Source: CG2-30-58-95 sp964618215 (GTDB lineage Bacteria > Chloroflexota > Anaerolineae > Anaerolineales > Villigracilaceae). From it: DNA of 64,000 nt. Position 1 is the stretch's first letter. Each line of letters opens with the position of its first letter. Where the stretch lies: positions 31,572-95,571 of the forward strand of contig CAZTZE010000010.1 of NCBI GenBank assembly GCA_964618215.1. The letters run 5' to 3'. The notes beneath the pieces were generated by a model, which did not search any database, was not told the DNA's origin, and worked only from the letters and a program-made list of their open reading frames with translations. Positions 41,075 to 49,862 of the stretch are shown in pieces. The position numbers were made by a program, and so were the translations under genes.

Positions 41075-42703
41075 ATGGTTAAGAAACAAGACTGGCTCGA
41101 ATCCCGTACCCTGACGCCCGAAAAGCTGGCCCTGGCGCGCCTGGTGCTCGACGAGGTGCGAGACGGGCGTCCGGTGGCCGAGGCGGTGCGCCGGCATCCG
41201 GTGAAGGGGGGGCATATCAACAAGTCCACGCTGGTGGCGGCTTACAACCAACTGGTCAAGAGCGGCGCCTGGCAAGCCGACCCGCGTCTCCTGGCGCGCA
41301 TCCGCATGAAGCCGGTGCGCACGCTTTCGGGCGTGACCACCGTCAGCGTGCTGACCAAACCCTATCCCTGCCCCGGCCAGTGCATTTTTTGTCCTGACGA
41401 AGCGCGTATGCCCAAGAGTTATCTTTCGGACGAACCGGGGGCGATGCGCGCCGTGGAACACAATTTCGACCCGTATGCTCAAGTGAAATCACGGCTGGAG
41501 ACGCTGGAGGCGGTTGGTCACCCGACCGACAAGATCGAGCTGCTCATCCTGGGCGGAACGTGGTCTTCCTATCGCCGCGACTATCAGGAATGGTTCGTGC
41601 GCCGCTGCTTTGAGGCGCTGAATGGACCTAACCCCCCCGTCCCCCCTTCCCTGGAAGGGAAGGGGGGTGAAGGAGGGTTAGGTCGGGCTCACGCCTTTAA
41701 CGAAACCGCCGCGCACCGCAACGTCGGCCTGGCCGTCGAGACCCGACCGGACGAGATCACCCCAAATGAGCTGGCCTGGTTCCGCCATCTGGGCGTGACC
41801 AAGGTGCAGATGGGCGCGCAGAGCCTGGATGACCACATCCTGGCAGTCAACCGGCGCGGGCACAGCGCGGCCGAGACGCGCCGGGCTGTGGCGCTGCTGC
41901 GCGCCGCCGGGTTCAAGATCGTCCTGCATTGGATGCCCAACCTGCTCGGTGCCACGCTCGATTCGGATCGCGCCGACTTCCCCCGCCTATGGGAGGGTAT
42001 CTGCCCGGATGAGATCAAGATCTATCCCTGCCAGTTGCTGGAGAACGCCCCGCTCTTTGAATACTGGCAACGCGGCGAATACCAGCCATACACGCAGAAA
42101 GAGCTGACAGCCCTGCTCGCGGATCTCAAGCCGACCATCCCGCGCTACTGCCGCGTCAACCGCGTCATCCGCGACATTCCATCCACACATGTCGTCGCCG
42201 GAAACAAGCGAACCAGCCTGCGCCAGGATGTTCACGCCGAAATGCGGCGGCGTGGGACGCGTTGTAACTGCATCCGCTGCCGCGAGGTGGGCGTGCAGGG
42301 GGTAGAGGCCGACGCGCTGAAGCTGGAGGATCTGATTTACACGACGGATGGCGCCGAGGAACATTTCCTCTCATTTGTAACGCCAGATGACAAAATCGCC
42401 GGTTTCTTGCGCCTCTCTTTGCCGAACCCGGAATCGCCATCCACGGGCATGACCGAGCTGGAGCAGGCGGCCATCATCCGCGAAATACACATCTACGGGC
42501 AATCCCTGCTGGTCGGGGAAGAAGGCAACGGCGCAGCCCAGCATGCCGGTCTTGGCACGCGGCTGCTCACTGAGGCCGGGGAGATCGCCCGCGGGCGCGG
42601 CTTCCGCCGCATGGCGGTCATCTCGGCGGTGGGGACGCGGGGATATTATCTGGAACGTGGCTTTGAAAAGGGGAAATTGTATTTGGTCAAAAGCCTGTTC
42701 TAA
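41075..42703 (+). CDS. elp3: Elp3-type tRNA U34 radical SAM/acetyltransferase, with in-frame repeat
   Basis: A 542-residue bacterial Elp3 that makes 5-carboxymethyluridine at tRNA wobble U34. The radical SAM cluster motif is PYPCPGQCIFCPDEARMPKSY near residue 91-99 (CxCxxC spacing of the family: C, C and C in PCPGQCIFC); VETRPDEI and KVQMGAQSLDD follow. A GNAT domain ends the protein (REIHIYGQSLLVGE, HAGLGTRLLTEAGEIARGRG). The start at 41075 (MVKKQDWLESRTL) is preferred to 41042. A 60-base palindrome inserts exactly 20 residues (PPVPPSLEGKGGEGG) between FEALNG and the AHAFNETAAHR block, in a loop of the radical SAM barrel. Confidence 0.93.
   Translation: MVKKQDWLESRTLTPEKLALARLVLDEVRDGRPVAEAVRRHPVKGGHINKSTLVAAYNQLVKSGAWQADPRLLARIRMKPVRTLSGVTTVSVLTKPYPCPGQCIFCPDEARMPKSYLSDEPGAMRAVEHNFDPYAQVKSRLETLEAVGHPTDKIELLILGGTWSSYRRDYQEWFVRRCFEALNGPNPPVPPSLEGKGGEGGLGRAHAFNETAAHRNVGLAVETRPDEITPNELAWFRHLGVTKVQMGAQSLDDHILAVNRRGHSAAETRRAVALLRAAGFKIVLHWMPNLLGATLDSDRADFPRLWEGICPDEIKIYPCQLLENAPLFEYWQRGEYQPYTQKELTALLADLKPTIPRYCRVNRVIRDIPSTHVVAGNKRTSLRQDVHAEMRRRGTRCNCIRCREVGVQGVEADALKLEDLIYTTDGAEEHFLSFVTPDDKIAGFLRLSLPNPESPSTGMTELEQAAIIREIHIYGQSLLVGEEGNGAAQHAGLGTRLLTEAGEIARGRGFRRMAVISAVGTRGYYLERGFEKGKLYLVKSLF
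41625..41684. repeat. C/G-rich palindromic element inside elp3
   Basis: Outer arms GACCTAACCC/GGGTTAGGTC variants and inner perfect arms CCCCCCTTCCC/GGGAAGGGGGG. Length of 60 bases keeps the frame. It shares almost all of its sequence with the intergenic copy at 48139-48199. Confidence 0.85.
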
Positions 42704-43365
42704 TGTGGCGCCTTTTCCCACGCTGCCACGGCCTGGCGGATGATGGCTTGTACCTCCGCATCTGGCACGGCCTCAATTCCCTCGAAATGCTGTACTCCAA
42801 TCCAGACGGTAACCATGCCTCCCGGCGATTCCTGCAAGCGGATGCCTCTCGCTGCCAGCGGCGTGCCAATGAGTTTGGATTGCAAAATGTCATTGATTTG
42901 GGCAACAATGCTGGCAGACGGCGGCGCGGGGGGCGCGGGGGGCGCTTCTTTCGCTGTCGGCGGTGTGGATGAGGCAGCCGCAGGCGGCGGCTGTATGGGC
43001 ACGGACGCGCCCCCCTCCAGCCAGGGGCGCATGGCTGCCAGTAGCGCGATCAGACAGCGGCGTTGGTCGGGCGTCAGGTTGTGCGGGTCGGCCGGCTGGT
43101 CATCCAACTCCAGGTGAACTTCCTGCCCCGGCCCCGCCCACAGGCGCAGCAGATTATTTCCGGCCGTTGCCTCAACCGTCTGTTCCTTTGCCTGCGCCTC
43201 GGCGGAATGCGCCATAGCCCTGGCCGCCTCGATTTGGATTTGAGCCTGGGTTTCAGCCGCCTTGATCTTCTTCGAGGTGCGTAAATTGGCATCCAAGAAG
43301 CCGATAAACCAGCCCAGGATCAACACGCCAAGCAGGATGAGAATGGTGGTCAGATCGAATTCCAT
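42700..43365 (-). CDS. Unknown membrane-anchored protein
   Basis: About 221 residues. One N-terminal helix (LTTILILLGVLILGWFIGFLDA) is followed by a coiled-coil-prone stretch (KKIKAAETQAQIQIEAARAM), a Pro/Ala/Ser-rich linker near 115-140 and a small C-terminal domain (QINDILQSKLIGTPLAARGI, VTVWIGVQHFEGIEAVPD). No known family recognised. It overlaps elp3 by four bases tail to tail and follows fpg by 24 bases, in the fpg-bfr-prs direction. Confidence 0.6.
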   Translation of the reverse strand: MEFDLTTILILLGVLILGWFIGFLDANLRTSKKIKAAETQAQIQIEAARAMAHSAEAQAKEQTVEATAGNNLLRLWAGPGQEVHLELDDQPADPHNLTPDQRRCLIALLAAMRPWLEGGASVPIQPPPAAASSTPPTAKEAPPAPPAPPSASIVAQINDILQSKLIGTPLAARGIRLQESPGGMVTVWIGVQHFEGIEAVPDAEVQAIIRQAVAAWEKAPH

Positions 43366-43389
43366 GCGCAGCACCTACTCGGTAAGCTG

Positions 43390-44196
43390 TCATTCCTTGA
43401 ACGGCTGGCAGGCGGGACAAAAGTGCGCGCCGCGCTGGCCAATCACCAATCGCTCGATCTTCGTCGCGCAGACCGGGCAAGGCTGCCCAGCGCGCCCGTA
43501 GACGCGCAATTGATTCTGGAACTCGCCGCCGCGATAGACCCAGTCAATGCTGGCGCCATTGCTGCGGATGCCCTCCTCGAGCACCTCACGCACGGCTCGC
43601 CACAGAGCCTCAGCCTGTTCCGTTGTGACCGAATCCGATTGCGCCAGTGGATGCAGACGAGCGATGTGCAGGGCCTCATCGGTGTAGATGTTGCCCAGGC
43701 CGGCGATGAAGCTTTGGTCGAGCAGCAGCGGCTTGAGCTGGCGGCGGCGAATGTGCAGGCGCTCATAGAAGGCTTGCGGCGTGAAGGATGGGTCGAGCGG
43801 CTCCGGGCCGAGGTCGCCCAGCACCTCGTCCGGGTCCGCAGTCAGCCAGACGCGCCCGAATTTGCGCGGGTCGTTGAAGACCAGCGAGAGGTCATCCGAA
43901 AGGGTTAAAACCAGGCGGTCGTGCTTTGCAGGTATATAAGCGCCCTCTCTGACCAGCAGATCGCCGCTCATGCGCAGGTGGATGATCAAGTCGAAAGTCG
44001 AAAGTCGAAGGTCGAAAAATTTGGCTCGACGTGAGACCGATAGGATTTGCTGACCTTTGATCCGCTTGACGAACTCCGCCGGGGAGGGCGCGGCCATGGA
44101 GCGCGGCCAGAGCAGGTCGGCAGAAAGGATGCTCTTGCCGACCAGCGCCGGGCGCAACTTGCGGACGATGGTCTCGACTTCGGGGAGTTCGGGCAT
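43390..44196 (-). CDS. fpg: Formamidopyrimidine-DNA glycosylase, with repeat-derived segment
   Basis: DNA repair enzyme of 268 residues that removes 8-oxoguanine and cuts the abasic site. The start MPELPEVETIVRKL provides the catalytic Pro-Glu after Met removal, and a zinc finger (CPVCATKIE...HFCPACQ) ends the protein. LLDQSFIAGLGNIYTDEALH is the helix-two-turn-helix. Between SRRAKFF and IIHLRMSGDLL the residues DLRLSTFDL come from a tandem seven-base repeat, replacing the usual strand sequence. The 44229 start would add residues encoded by another dispersed repeat, so 44196 is chosen. Confidence 0.95.
   Translation of the reverse strand: MPELPEVETIVRKLRPALVGKSILSADLLWPRSMAAPSPAEFVKRIKGQQILSVSRRAKFFDLRLSTFDLIIHLRMSGDLLVREGAYIPAKHDRLVLTLSDDLSLVFNDPRKFGRVWLTADPDEVLGDLGPEPLDPSFTPQAFYERLHIRRRQLKPLLLDQSFIAGLGNIYTDEALHIARLHPLAQSDSVTTEQAEALWRAVREVLEEGIRSNGASIDWVYRGGEFQNQLRVYGRAGQPCPVCATKIERLVIGQRGAHFCPACQPFKE
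43988..44019. repeat. Tandem heptamer (GTCGAAA)n inside fpg
   Basis: About four imperfect copies of GTCGAAA/GTCGAAG on the plus strand. The unit is not a multiple of three, yet the total keeps fpg in frame. Confidence 0.6.
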
Positions 44197-44202
44197 GGGG
44201 CC

Positions 44203-44266
44203 AGTAATCAGTGACCAGTTATCAGTCATCAGTACTGACCACTGATTACTGATAACTGATTACTAT
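44203..44266. repeat. TCAGTGATCAGT-type repeat, copy 3 (between bfr and fpg)
   Basis: Overlapping CAGTGA/TCAGTA words with inverted symmetry filling nearly the whole gap between the bacterioferritin stop and the fpg start. Confidence 0.7.
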
Positions 44267-44275
44267 TTTGCCGGG

Positions 44276-44743
44276 TTAGCCAAGCTGCTCTGCCAGATAG
44301 AACTGGATGCCCATCTGCTTAATCTGATCGAGTTGGGCTTCGATCCAGTCAAGGTGGTTTTCTTCATCGCCCAGGATGGATTCGAGCAGGTCGCGTGTCC
44401 CGTTGTCGCCGGTTTCAACGGCCAAGCGGACGGCATCGTTATAAGCTTTGATCGCGCCCTCTTCAGCCGCCCAGTCGTTTTTGTGCTGAGTCTCGACATC
44501 CGCGCCGATGTGGATCTTGTTGAGATTGCTGACGATGGGACTGCCCTCCAGGAACAGGATGCGTCCGATCAATTTTTCGGCGTGCTTCATCTCGTCAATG
44601 GCGCGCTTTTCGAAGATTGCATGGAGCTTATCATAGCCCCAATTGGCGCACATCTCCGATTGCACGATGTACTGGTTGATCGCCGTCAGTTCATCGGCGA
44701 GAAGCAGGTTCAGTCTTTCGATGATCTTGTCGTTGCCTTTCAT
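44276..44743 (-). CDS. bfr: Bacterioferritin
   Basis: Iron-storage ferritin of 155 residues forming a 24-subunit shell with ferroxidase activity. Ligands are visible: Glu in LLADELTAINQY near residue 18, Glu/His in KRAIDEMKHAEKLI near 47-54 (with the Met that binds haem between subunits), and Glu/His in LGDEENHLDWIE near 127-130. A GGAGAAC ribosome-binding site precedes the ATG. It sits in a leftward run with prs upstream and fpg downstream, consistent with oxidative-stress protection. Confidence 0.95.
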   Translation of the reverse strand: MKGNDKIIERLNLLLADELTAINQYIVQSEMCANWGYDKLHAIFEKRAIDEMKHAEKLIGRILFLEGSPIVSNLNKIHIGADVETQHKNDWAAEEGAIKAYNDAVRLAVETGDNGTRDLLESILGDEENHLDWIEAQLDQIKQMGIQFYLAEQLG

Positions 44744-44773
44744 GTTCGGTTCTCCTTGTGATGAAATTTGGGG

Positions 44774-45763
44774 TTACTCATTGAACATCTCACCCACGCT
44801 GCGTCCCTCGTGGGCGCGGCGGATGACCTCGCCCAGCAGCGGCGCGACCGAAAGGACTGTCAGCCGCTTGCCAAAAAGGGCGCGCTTTTCGGGCGGGATT
44901 GGCACGGTATCGGTGGTAATGTATCCGGTCACTGGCAGGGCAGCCAATCGTTCGGCGGCGTTTGCCGAGAAGACTGGATGGACAAAAACTACGTAGACGC
45001 GCCTTGCACCACTATCCTTGACAAGCTGGACGGCCTGCACCACAGAACCGCCGGTATCAATCTCGTCATCCACCAGGATGACATCGCGGTCCTTCACGTT
45101 GCCGATGATCGTCAGCGCCTCGGCCCTGGCATCGTTGGCCAGGCGGCGCTTTTCGATGAAAGCAATCGGAGCATTAATATCGGCGGCGAAGTTGCGGCCT
45201 TTCTTGGCAAAACCCAGGTCCACTGTCACTACTACCGGATCTTTCAAGTCGGGGCGGATGGCCTGGTTGACGTGATCGGTAATGAGGTGGGAGGCGGTCA
45301 GTACATCGCCGGGGATGGAGAAAAAACCCTGCACCTGGCCGGCGTGTGGGTCGAGGATCACGTAGCGGTCCGCGCCGGCGACCTCGATCATGTCTGTCAC
45401 CAGGCGGGAGGTGATCGGGATGCGCGGCTGATCTTTTTTGTCCGAACGTCCATAACACAGATATGGGATGACCGCGGTGATGCGCGCCGCCGAGTCCAGG
45501 CGCAAGGTCTGAAGCATAATCAGGAGTTCCATCAGATTTCGCTGGACAGGCGCGGCGGTGGTCTGGACAACATAGACATCCTGTCCGCGCACGCTGCCGT
45601 GCAGTTTGACGAACAAGTTGTCGTTGGGGAAAAGGACGATATCTCGCCCGCGAAGCGTCTCGCCGAGATATTCGGCAATCTTCTGAGCCAGTTCCGGGGA
45701 GGCTGTTCCGGCATATAATTTAATATCACCGTAAACTCTCATTTCATGCGCATGTGAGGGCAT
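44774..45763 (-). CDS. prs: Ribose-phosphate pyrophosphokinase
   Basis: Makes PRPP from ribose 5-phosphate and ATP; 329 residues from the chosen ATG. Key motifs are NDNLFVKLHGSVRGQDVYVVQ (ATP-binding flexible region), DPHAGQVQGFF, and the PRPP loop VILVDDEIDTGGSVVQAV near residue 228. The start at 45763 is favoured by GGAG six bases upstream and lies two bases after the stop of the GNAT gene. PRPP is a substrate of the UbiA-like enzyme at 9355, though the genes are not linked. Confidence 0.93.
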   Translation of the reverse strand: MPSHAHEMRVYGDIKLYAGTASPELAQKIAEYLGETLRGRDIVLFPNDNLFVKLHGSVRGQDVYVVQTTAAPVQRNLMELLIMLQTLRLDSAARITAVIPYLCYGRSDKKDQPRIPITSRLVTDMIEVAGADRYVILDPHAGQVQGFFSIPGDVLTASHLITDHVNQAIRPDLKDPVVVTVDLGFAKKGRNFAADINAPIAFIEKRRLANDARAEALTIIGNVKDRDVILVDDEIDTGGSVVQAVQLVKDSGARRVYVVFVHPVFSANAAERLAALPVTGYITTDTVPIPPEKRALFGKRLTVLSVAPLLGEVIRRAHEGRSVGEMFNE

Positions 45764-45765
45764 AG

Positions 45766-46310
45766 CTACTCCGTTCTTCGCTGGGCGTCCCATTCGGAAC
45801 GCAGGACGCTCATGATGAATTCATCCTGATACTGGCCGTTTTTGTATCTTGCCTGCCGCAGGCGTCCTTCGAGCACGAAACCAGCCTTCTCGTAGGCGCG
45901 GATGGCGCGCTTGTTTGGTTCGTAGACGTGCAGGTAAATACGGTTCAGGTTGAGGGTCTCGAAGCCGTGCTTGAGCAGCAGGCGAACCGCTTCTGTGCCA
46001 TAGCCGTGATTCCAGATGGATTTATCGCCGATGAAGAGACCGATCCCGGCAGAGCGGTTAGCCCACTGGATATTATGGAAACCGCTGTTGCCGACGAGCC
46101 GCCAGCCATCCCCAGCCTGGGTTTCAATCGCCAGCGGTTTCTCTTCTGGAGCGAGGTCGGCCAATTTCTCGAACCAGCGGATTTCGTCGGCGGTCGAGAT
46201 GGGCAATCTCATCATCAGGTTCTCGATCACTTCAGGGTCGTTCAACCAGCCAACAAAAAGGGGAATATCTTCCCGTTCCACACCGCGCAAGCGGATGCGT
46301 TCGCCGTAGA

Positions 46311-46314
<4 letters not shown>
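45766..46314 (-). CDS. GNAT-family N-acetyltransferase (RimJ/RimL-like)
   Basis: A 182-residue cytoplasmic acetyltransferase: IRLRGVEREDIPLFVGWLND at the start, NSGFHNIQWANRSAGIGLFIG, the acetyl-CoA loop near YGTEAVRLLLKHGFETLNL and RAIRAYEKAGFVLEGRLRQA. Family members acetylate protein N-termini, amines or antibiotics. It overlaps meaB by four bases upstream and is almost fused to prs downstream, so it is certainly co-transcribed, but its substrate is unknown. Confidence 0.88.
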
Positions 46315-47312
<998 letters not shown>

Positions 47313-47372
47313 CCGTCATTCCTTACGCATTACGGGAACGTAAAACGTAATGCGTGAAACGTGAAAACGTAG

Positions 47373-47777
47373 TTACTTCTCACCAAGCACAACCCCTCGC
47401 ATATCCCGCACGATATCATCGGTGGAGGTGCCGGGACCGTAAATGCCGGCGACGCCCATCTTTTTCAAGATCGGTACATCTTCATCGGGGATGATGCCGC
47501 CCAGGAAGATTTTGACGCCCTCCTGACCATTGGTCTTGAGCAACTCGATCACGCGCGGGAGGAGCGCCATGTGGGCGCCGGAAAGTATCGAAATCCCGAC
47601 CGCATCCACGTCTTCTTGAAGAGCGGCCTCGGCGATCATCTCCGGGGTCTGGCGCAAGCCGGTGTAGATGACTTCCATGCCGGCATCCCGCAGGGCGCGG
47701 GCGACTACCTTGGCGCCGCGGTCGTGACCATCCAAACCTGGTTTGGCAACTAAAACGCGGATTTTTCGTTCAGTCAT
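47373..47777 (-). CDS. B12-binding domain protein (small subunit-like of acyl-CoA mutase)
   Basis: A 134-residue stand-alone cobalamin-binding domain. KIRVLVAKPGLDGHDRGAKV contains the DxHxxG motif whose His binds cobalt, and GISILSGAHMALLPRVIELL and VKIFLGGIIPDEDVPIL complete the fold. In methylmalonyl-CoA and isobutyryl-CoA mutases of this split type the catalytic subunit is separate. The start at 47777 (MTERKIRVLV) is preferred to 47807. Co-transcribed with meaB. Confidence 0.93.
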   Translation of the reverse strand: MTERKIRVLVAKPGLDGHDRGAKVVARALRDAGMEVIYTGLRQTPEMIAEAALQEDVDAVGISILSGAHMALLPRVIELLKTNGQEGVKIFLGGIIPDEDVPILKKMGVAGIYGPGTSTDDIVRDMRGVVLGEK

Positions 47778-47830
47778 GGCAACCTCAGACGTAAGAATCT
47801 TCAACAAGAATTATACTATATGGGTTGCCA

Positions 47831-47972
47831 GCAATTCTCAATATAAACCGTGTCATTGCGAGACGGCGCTCTTCCGTCGAAGCAATCCCCAGTTTTAGCG
47901 AGGAGATTGCTTCGCAAAGCATGCCCTGAGCGAAGCGAACGGGTGCGCTCGCAATGACATAATGAGAATTGC
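47831..47972. repeat. 142-bp palindromic element (GTCATTGCGAG type)
   Basis: Nested inverted repeats: outer GCAATTCTCA/TGAGAATTGC, then GTCATTGCGAG/CTCGCAATGAC, then GAAGCAATC/GATTGCTTC around a short centre. It is non-coding and resembles the abundant extragenic GTCATTGCGAG elements of Dehalococcoides and other Chloroflexota. It occupies the first part of the 449-base gap between the B12-domain gene and the DUF6754 cluster; a promoter and a C/G-rich palindrome fill the rest. Confidence 0.8.
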
Positions 47973-48063
47973 TGATGGGTTGCTTGACCTATTACGTCTG
48001 AGGATATAAAATCTAGTCATGCTCATCTGTTTCAGGCGCACTGGAATTAACTGTTATGTAAGC

Positions 48064-48091
48064 TTGAATATAGGTAAGGATGTGCTATACT
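48064..48091 (+). promoter_or_regulatory. Promoter of the DUF6754/MutL cluster
   Basis: TTGAAT at 48064-48069 and TATACT at 48086-48091, spaced 16 bases. The C/G-rich palindrome lies between it and the first gene, so it would be in the 5' leader of the transcript. Confidence 0.5.
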
Positions 48092-48138
48092 GATACTGCC
48101 CGCCGGAAATTTACCCGGTCTTCGTTTGGCAATTTTAG

Positions 48139-48199
48139 GACCTAACCCCCCCGTCCCCCCTTCCCTGGAAGGGAAGGGGGGTGCAGGGGGGGATAGGTC
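48139..48199. repeat. C/G-rich palindromic element, intergenic copy
   Basis: A 61-base element beginning GACCTAACCCCCCCGT and ending GGGATAGGTC, with a perfect CCCCCCTTCCC/GGGAAGGGGGG core hairpin. Near-identical to the copy inside elp3. Confidence 0.85.
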
Positions 48200-48226
48200 T
48201 GATACACTGTAACGTATAGGCGACCT

Positions 48227-48496
48227 ATGCAGAGGGAAAACTCTCCTGACTTGCGTGTTTCCTGGCCCGTTTGGGCTGATTTCCTGCGCCGCCGAGGATT
48301 AGAGAACCTGGCTGCCTGGGCGTTGGAGGCTGCCGGGCCGCTGACCTTGCTCGGCGCGCAGGCGCTCTACTTCGGAGGGCCGCTCATGCGTCCGGCCTTT
48401 TCGAGCGCCCAGATCGGCGCGCTGGCGCATCTGCTCGAAGATGGCGAAGAGACGCAGGCGTTCGCCGCTTTTCTACGAGAGGAAGGCATTGCGTGA
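48227..48496 (+). CDS. Small unknown protein opening the membrane-protein cluster
   Basis: An 89-residue, mostly helical cytoplasmic protein: FLRRRGLENLAAWALEAAG near the N-terminus and LEDGEETQAFAAFLREEG at the end. Not recognised. Its stop overlaps the next start (GTGA-type overlap of four bases), so it belongs to the cluster. Confidence 0.6.
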   Translation: MQRENSPDLRVSWPVWADFLRRRGLENLAAWALEAAGPLTLLGAQALYFGGPLMRPAFSSAQIGALAHLLEDGEETQAFAAFLREEGIA

Positions 48497-49236
48497 ACTG
48501 GATCGGATTGACTGGCTTCGGGTTCGTTATTCTCAGCGCAATCCTGATGGCAAGCCTGGCTTTCTTGCACCGGAAGTCCACGCCGGTTTTTCGAGAGATA
48601 CCCGCTTTCGACCGGCTGCGGAAAGCCATCGGCCTGGCCGTGGAAGAAGGCAGCCGTCTGCATATCTCGTTAGGACGCGGGGGACTGACCACGCCGCAGA
48701 GCGCGGCTGAACTGGCCGGGTTGGAAATGCTGCACCGCGTCGCAGAACTGACTTCAGCCAGCGACCGGCCTCCGGTGGCGACCTCAGGCGACGGTGCGGT
48801 CGCCATTCTTTCCCAGGATGCACTTCAAGCCTCCGATCAAGCCGTTCTCTCCAGCGGGCATGATGTTACTGCCGCGCGCTTGACCGGCCTGACACCCTTC
48901 TCATATGCGGCCGGGACACTGCTGGTGATGCGCGAGGAAGATGTCTCGGCCAACATCCTGATAGGGAACTTCGGCGTCGAGGTCGCATTATTGACCGATG
49001 CTGCCGAGCGCGAGAACAGTTCGAGCCTGGCCGCCAGCGATAATCTGCCGGCCCAGGCCATCCTTTACGCCAGCGCGCAGGACGCGCTGATCGGCGAGGA
49101 ATTGTTCGCGGCTGGGGCGTACGTCAAAGCCAGGCCATTCCACAGCGCCAGCCTGATAGTCCAGGATAGCCTGCGCTGGTTGGTCGTGATCGCCATCCTG
49201 GTGGGCGCCATCCTTAAACTGGCAGGTCTGCTGTGA
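48493..49236 (+). CDS. DUF6754 membrane protein
   Basis: A 247-residue protein with an N-terminal helix (GLTGFGFVILSAILMASLAF) and a C-terminal helix (LRWLVVIAILVGAILKLAGL). Between them is a conserved block (RLRKAIGLAVEEGSRLHISLGRGGL, GGLTTPQSAAELAGLEML, LIGNFGVEVALLTDAAER) that I recognise as DUF6754, found mainly in Chloroflexota. Function unknown. It overlaps both neighbours by four bases, which signals tight co-expression. Confidence 0.7.
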   Translation: MNWIGLTGFGFVILSAILMASLAFLHRKSTPVFREIPAFDRLRKAIGLAVEEGSRLHISLGRGGLTTPQSAAELAGLEMLHRVAELTSASDRPPVATSGDGAVAILSQDALQASDQAVLSSGHDVTAARLTGLTPFSYAAGTLLVMREEDVSANILIGNFGVEVALLTDAAERENSSSLAASDNLPAQAILYASAQDALIGEELFAAGAYVKARPFHSASLIVQDSLRWLVVIAILVGAILKLAGLL

Positions 49237-49862
49237 AGCTGAAAGGATTGTTCTCCACCGCCATCGCCATTGCGACCGGCCTCATCGTACTGGTGGGGTA
49301 CTTTGTCGAGCTGCCCCTCCTGCTCAACCTGCGTATTACCATCCTGAATTGGGCAATTATCCTGGCCGCGCTTGCCCTTTTCATCGGCCTCTTCAACCTT
49401 TTGGCTGTCCATGCCGACAAGGTGCGCAGCAAGAAAAAGGGTGGATTTTACAGCCTGATCCTGATCCTTGCCATGCTCGTTACGGTGGCGCTTGGCTTGT
49501 GGTTGCGACCGGATCACCCCATGATGGCCCTGATCTTCAATGCGATCCAATTGCCAGTCGAGGCCAGCCTGATGGCTATGCTGGTCGTCACGCTGACCTA
49601 CGCCAGCATCCGCCTTTTGCGCCGGCGCAGCAATCTGATTTCGGTGATCTTTCTGGTCACCGCTTTATTGATTTTACTGGGCAGCGCGCCGCTTCCCTTT
49701 ATTGGCAGCCTGCCGATCGTGAGCGACATGATCCGCCCGTTCATCGCCCAGGTATTGGCAGCCGCCGGGGCGCGCGGCATTTTGATCGGCGTTGCCCTGG
49801 GCGCCTTGACCACCGGTCTGCGCGTCCTGTTTGGCGCCGAACGACCTTATGGGGGTATCTGA
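49233..49862 (+). CDS. Unknown polytopic membrane protein
   Basis: A 209-residue protein with six predicted helices (for example LFSTAIAIATGLIVLVGYFV, IILAALALFIGLFNLLAVH, LILILAMLVTVALGLWL) separated by short basic loops such as ADKVRSKKKGG. No family name is known to me. Its stop shares a base with the start of the zinc-ribbon protein gene. It probably forms a membrane complex with its DUF6754 neighbour. Confidence 0.65.
   Translation: MKLKGLFSTAIAIATGLIVLVGYFVELPLLLNLRITILNWAIILAALALFIGLFNLLAVHADKVRSKKKGGFYSLILILAMLVTVALGLWLRPDHPMMALIFNAIQLPVEASLMAMLVVTLTYASIRLLRRRSNLISVIFLVTALLILLGSAPLPFIGSLPIVSDMIRPFIAQVLAAAGARGILIGVALGALTTGLRVLFGAERPYGGI

Noticed and set aside
47831..47972. Cobalamin riboswitch near the B12 genes
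   Set aside because: The region is a symmetric dispersed palindrome downstream-facing to neither start; no B12-box sequence was seen.
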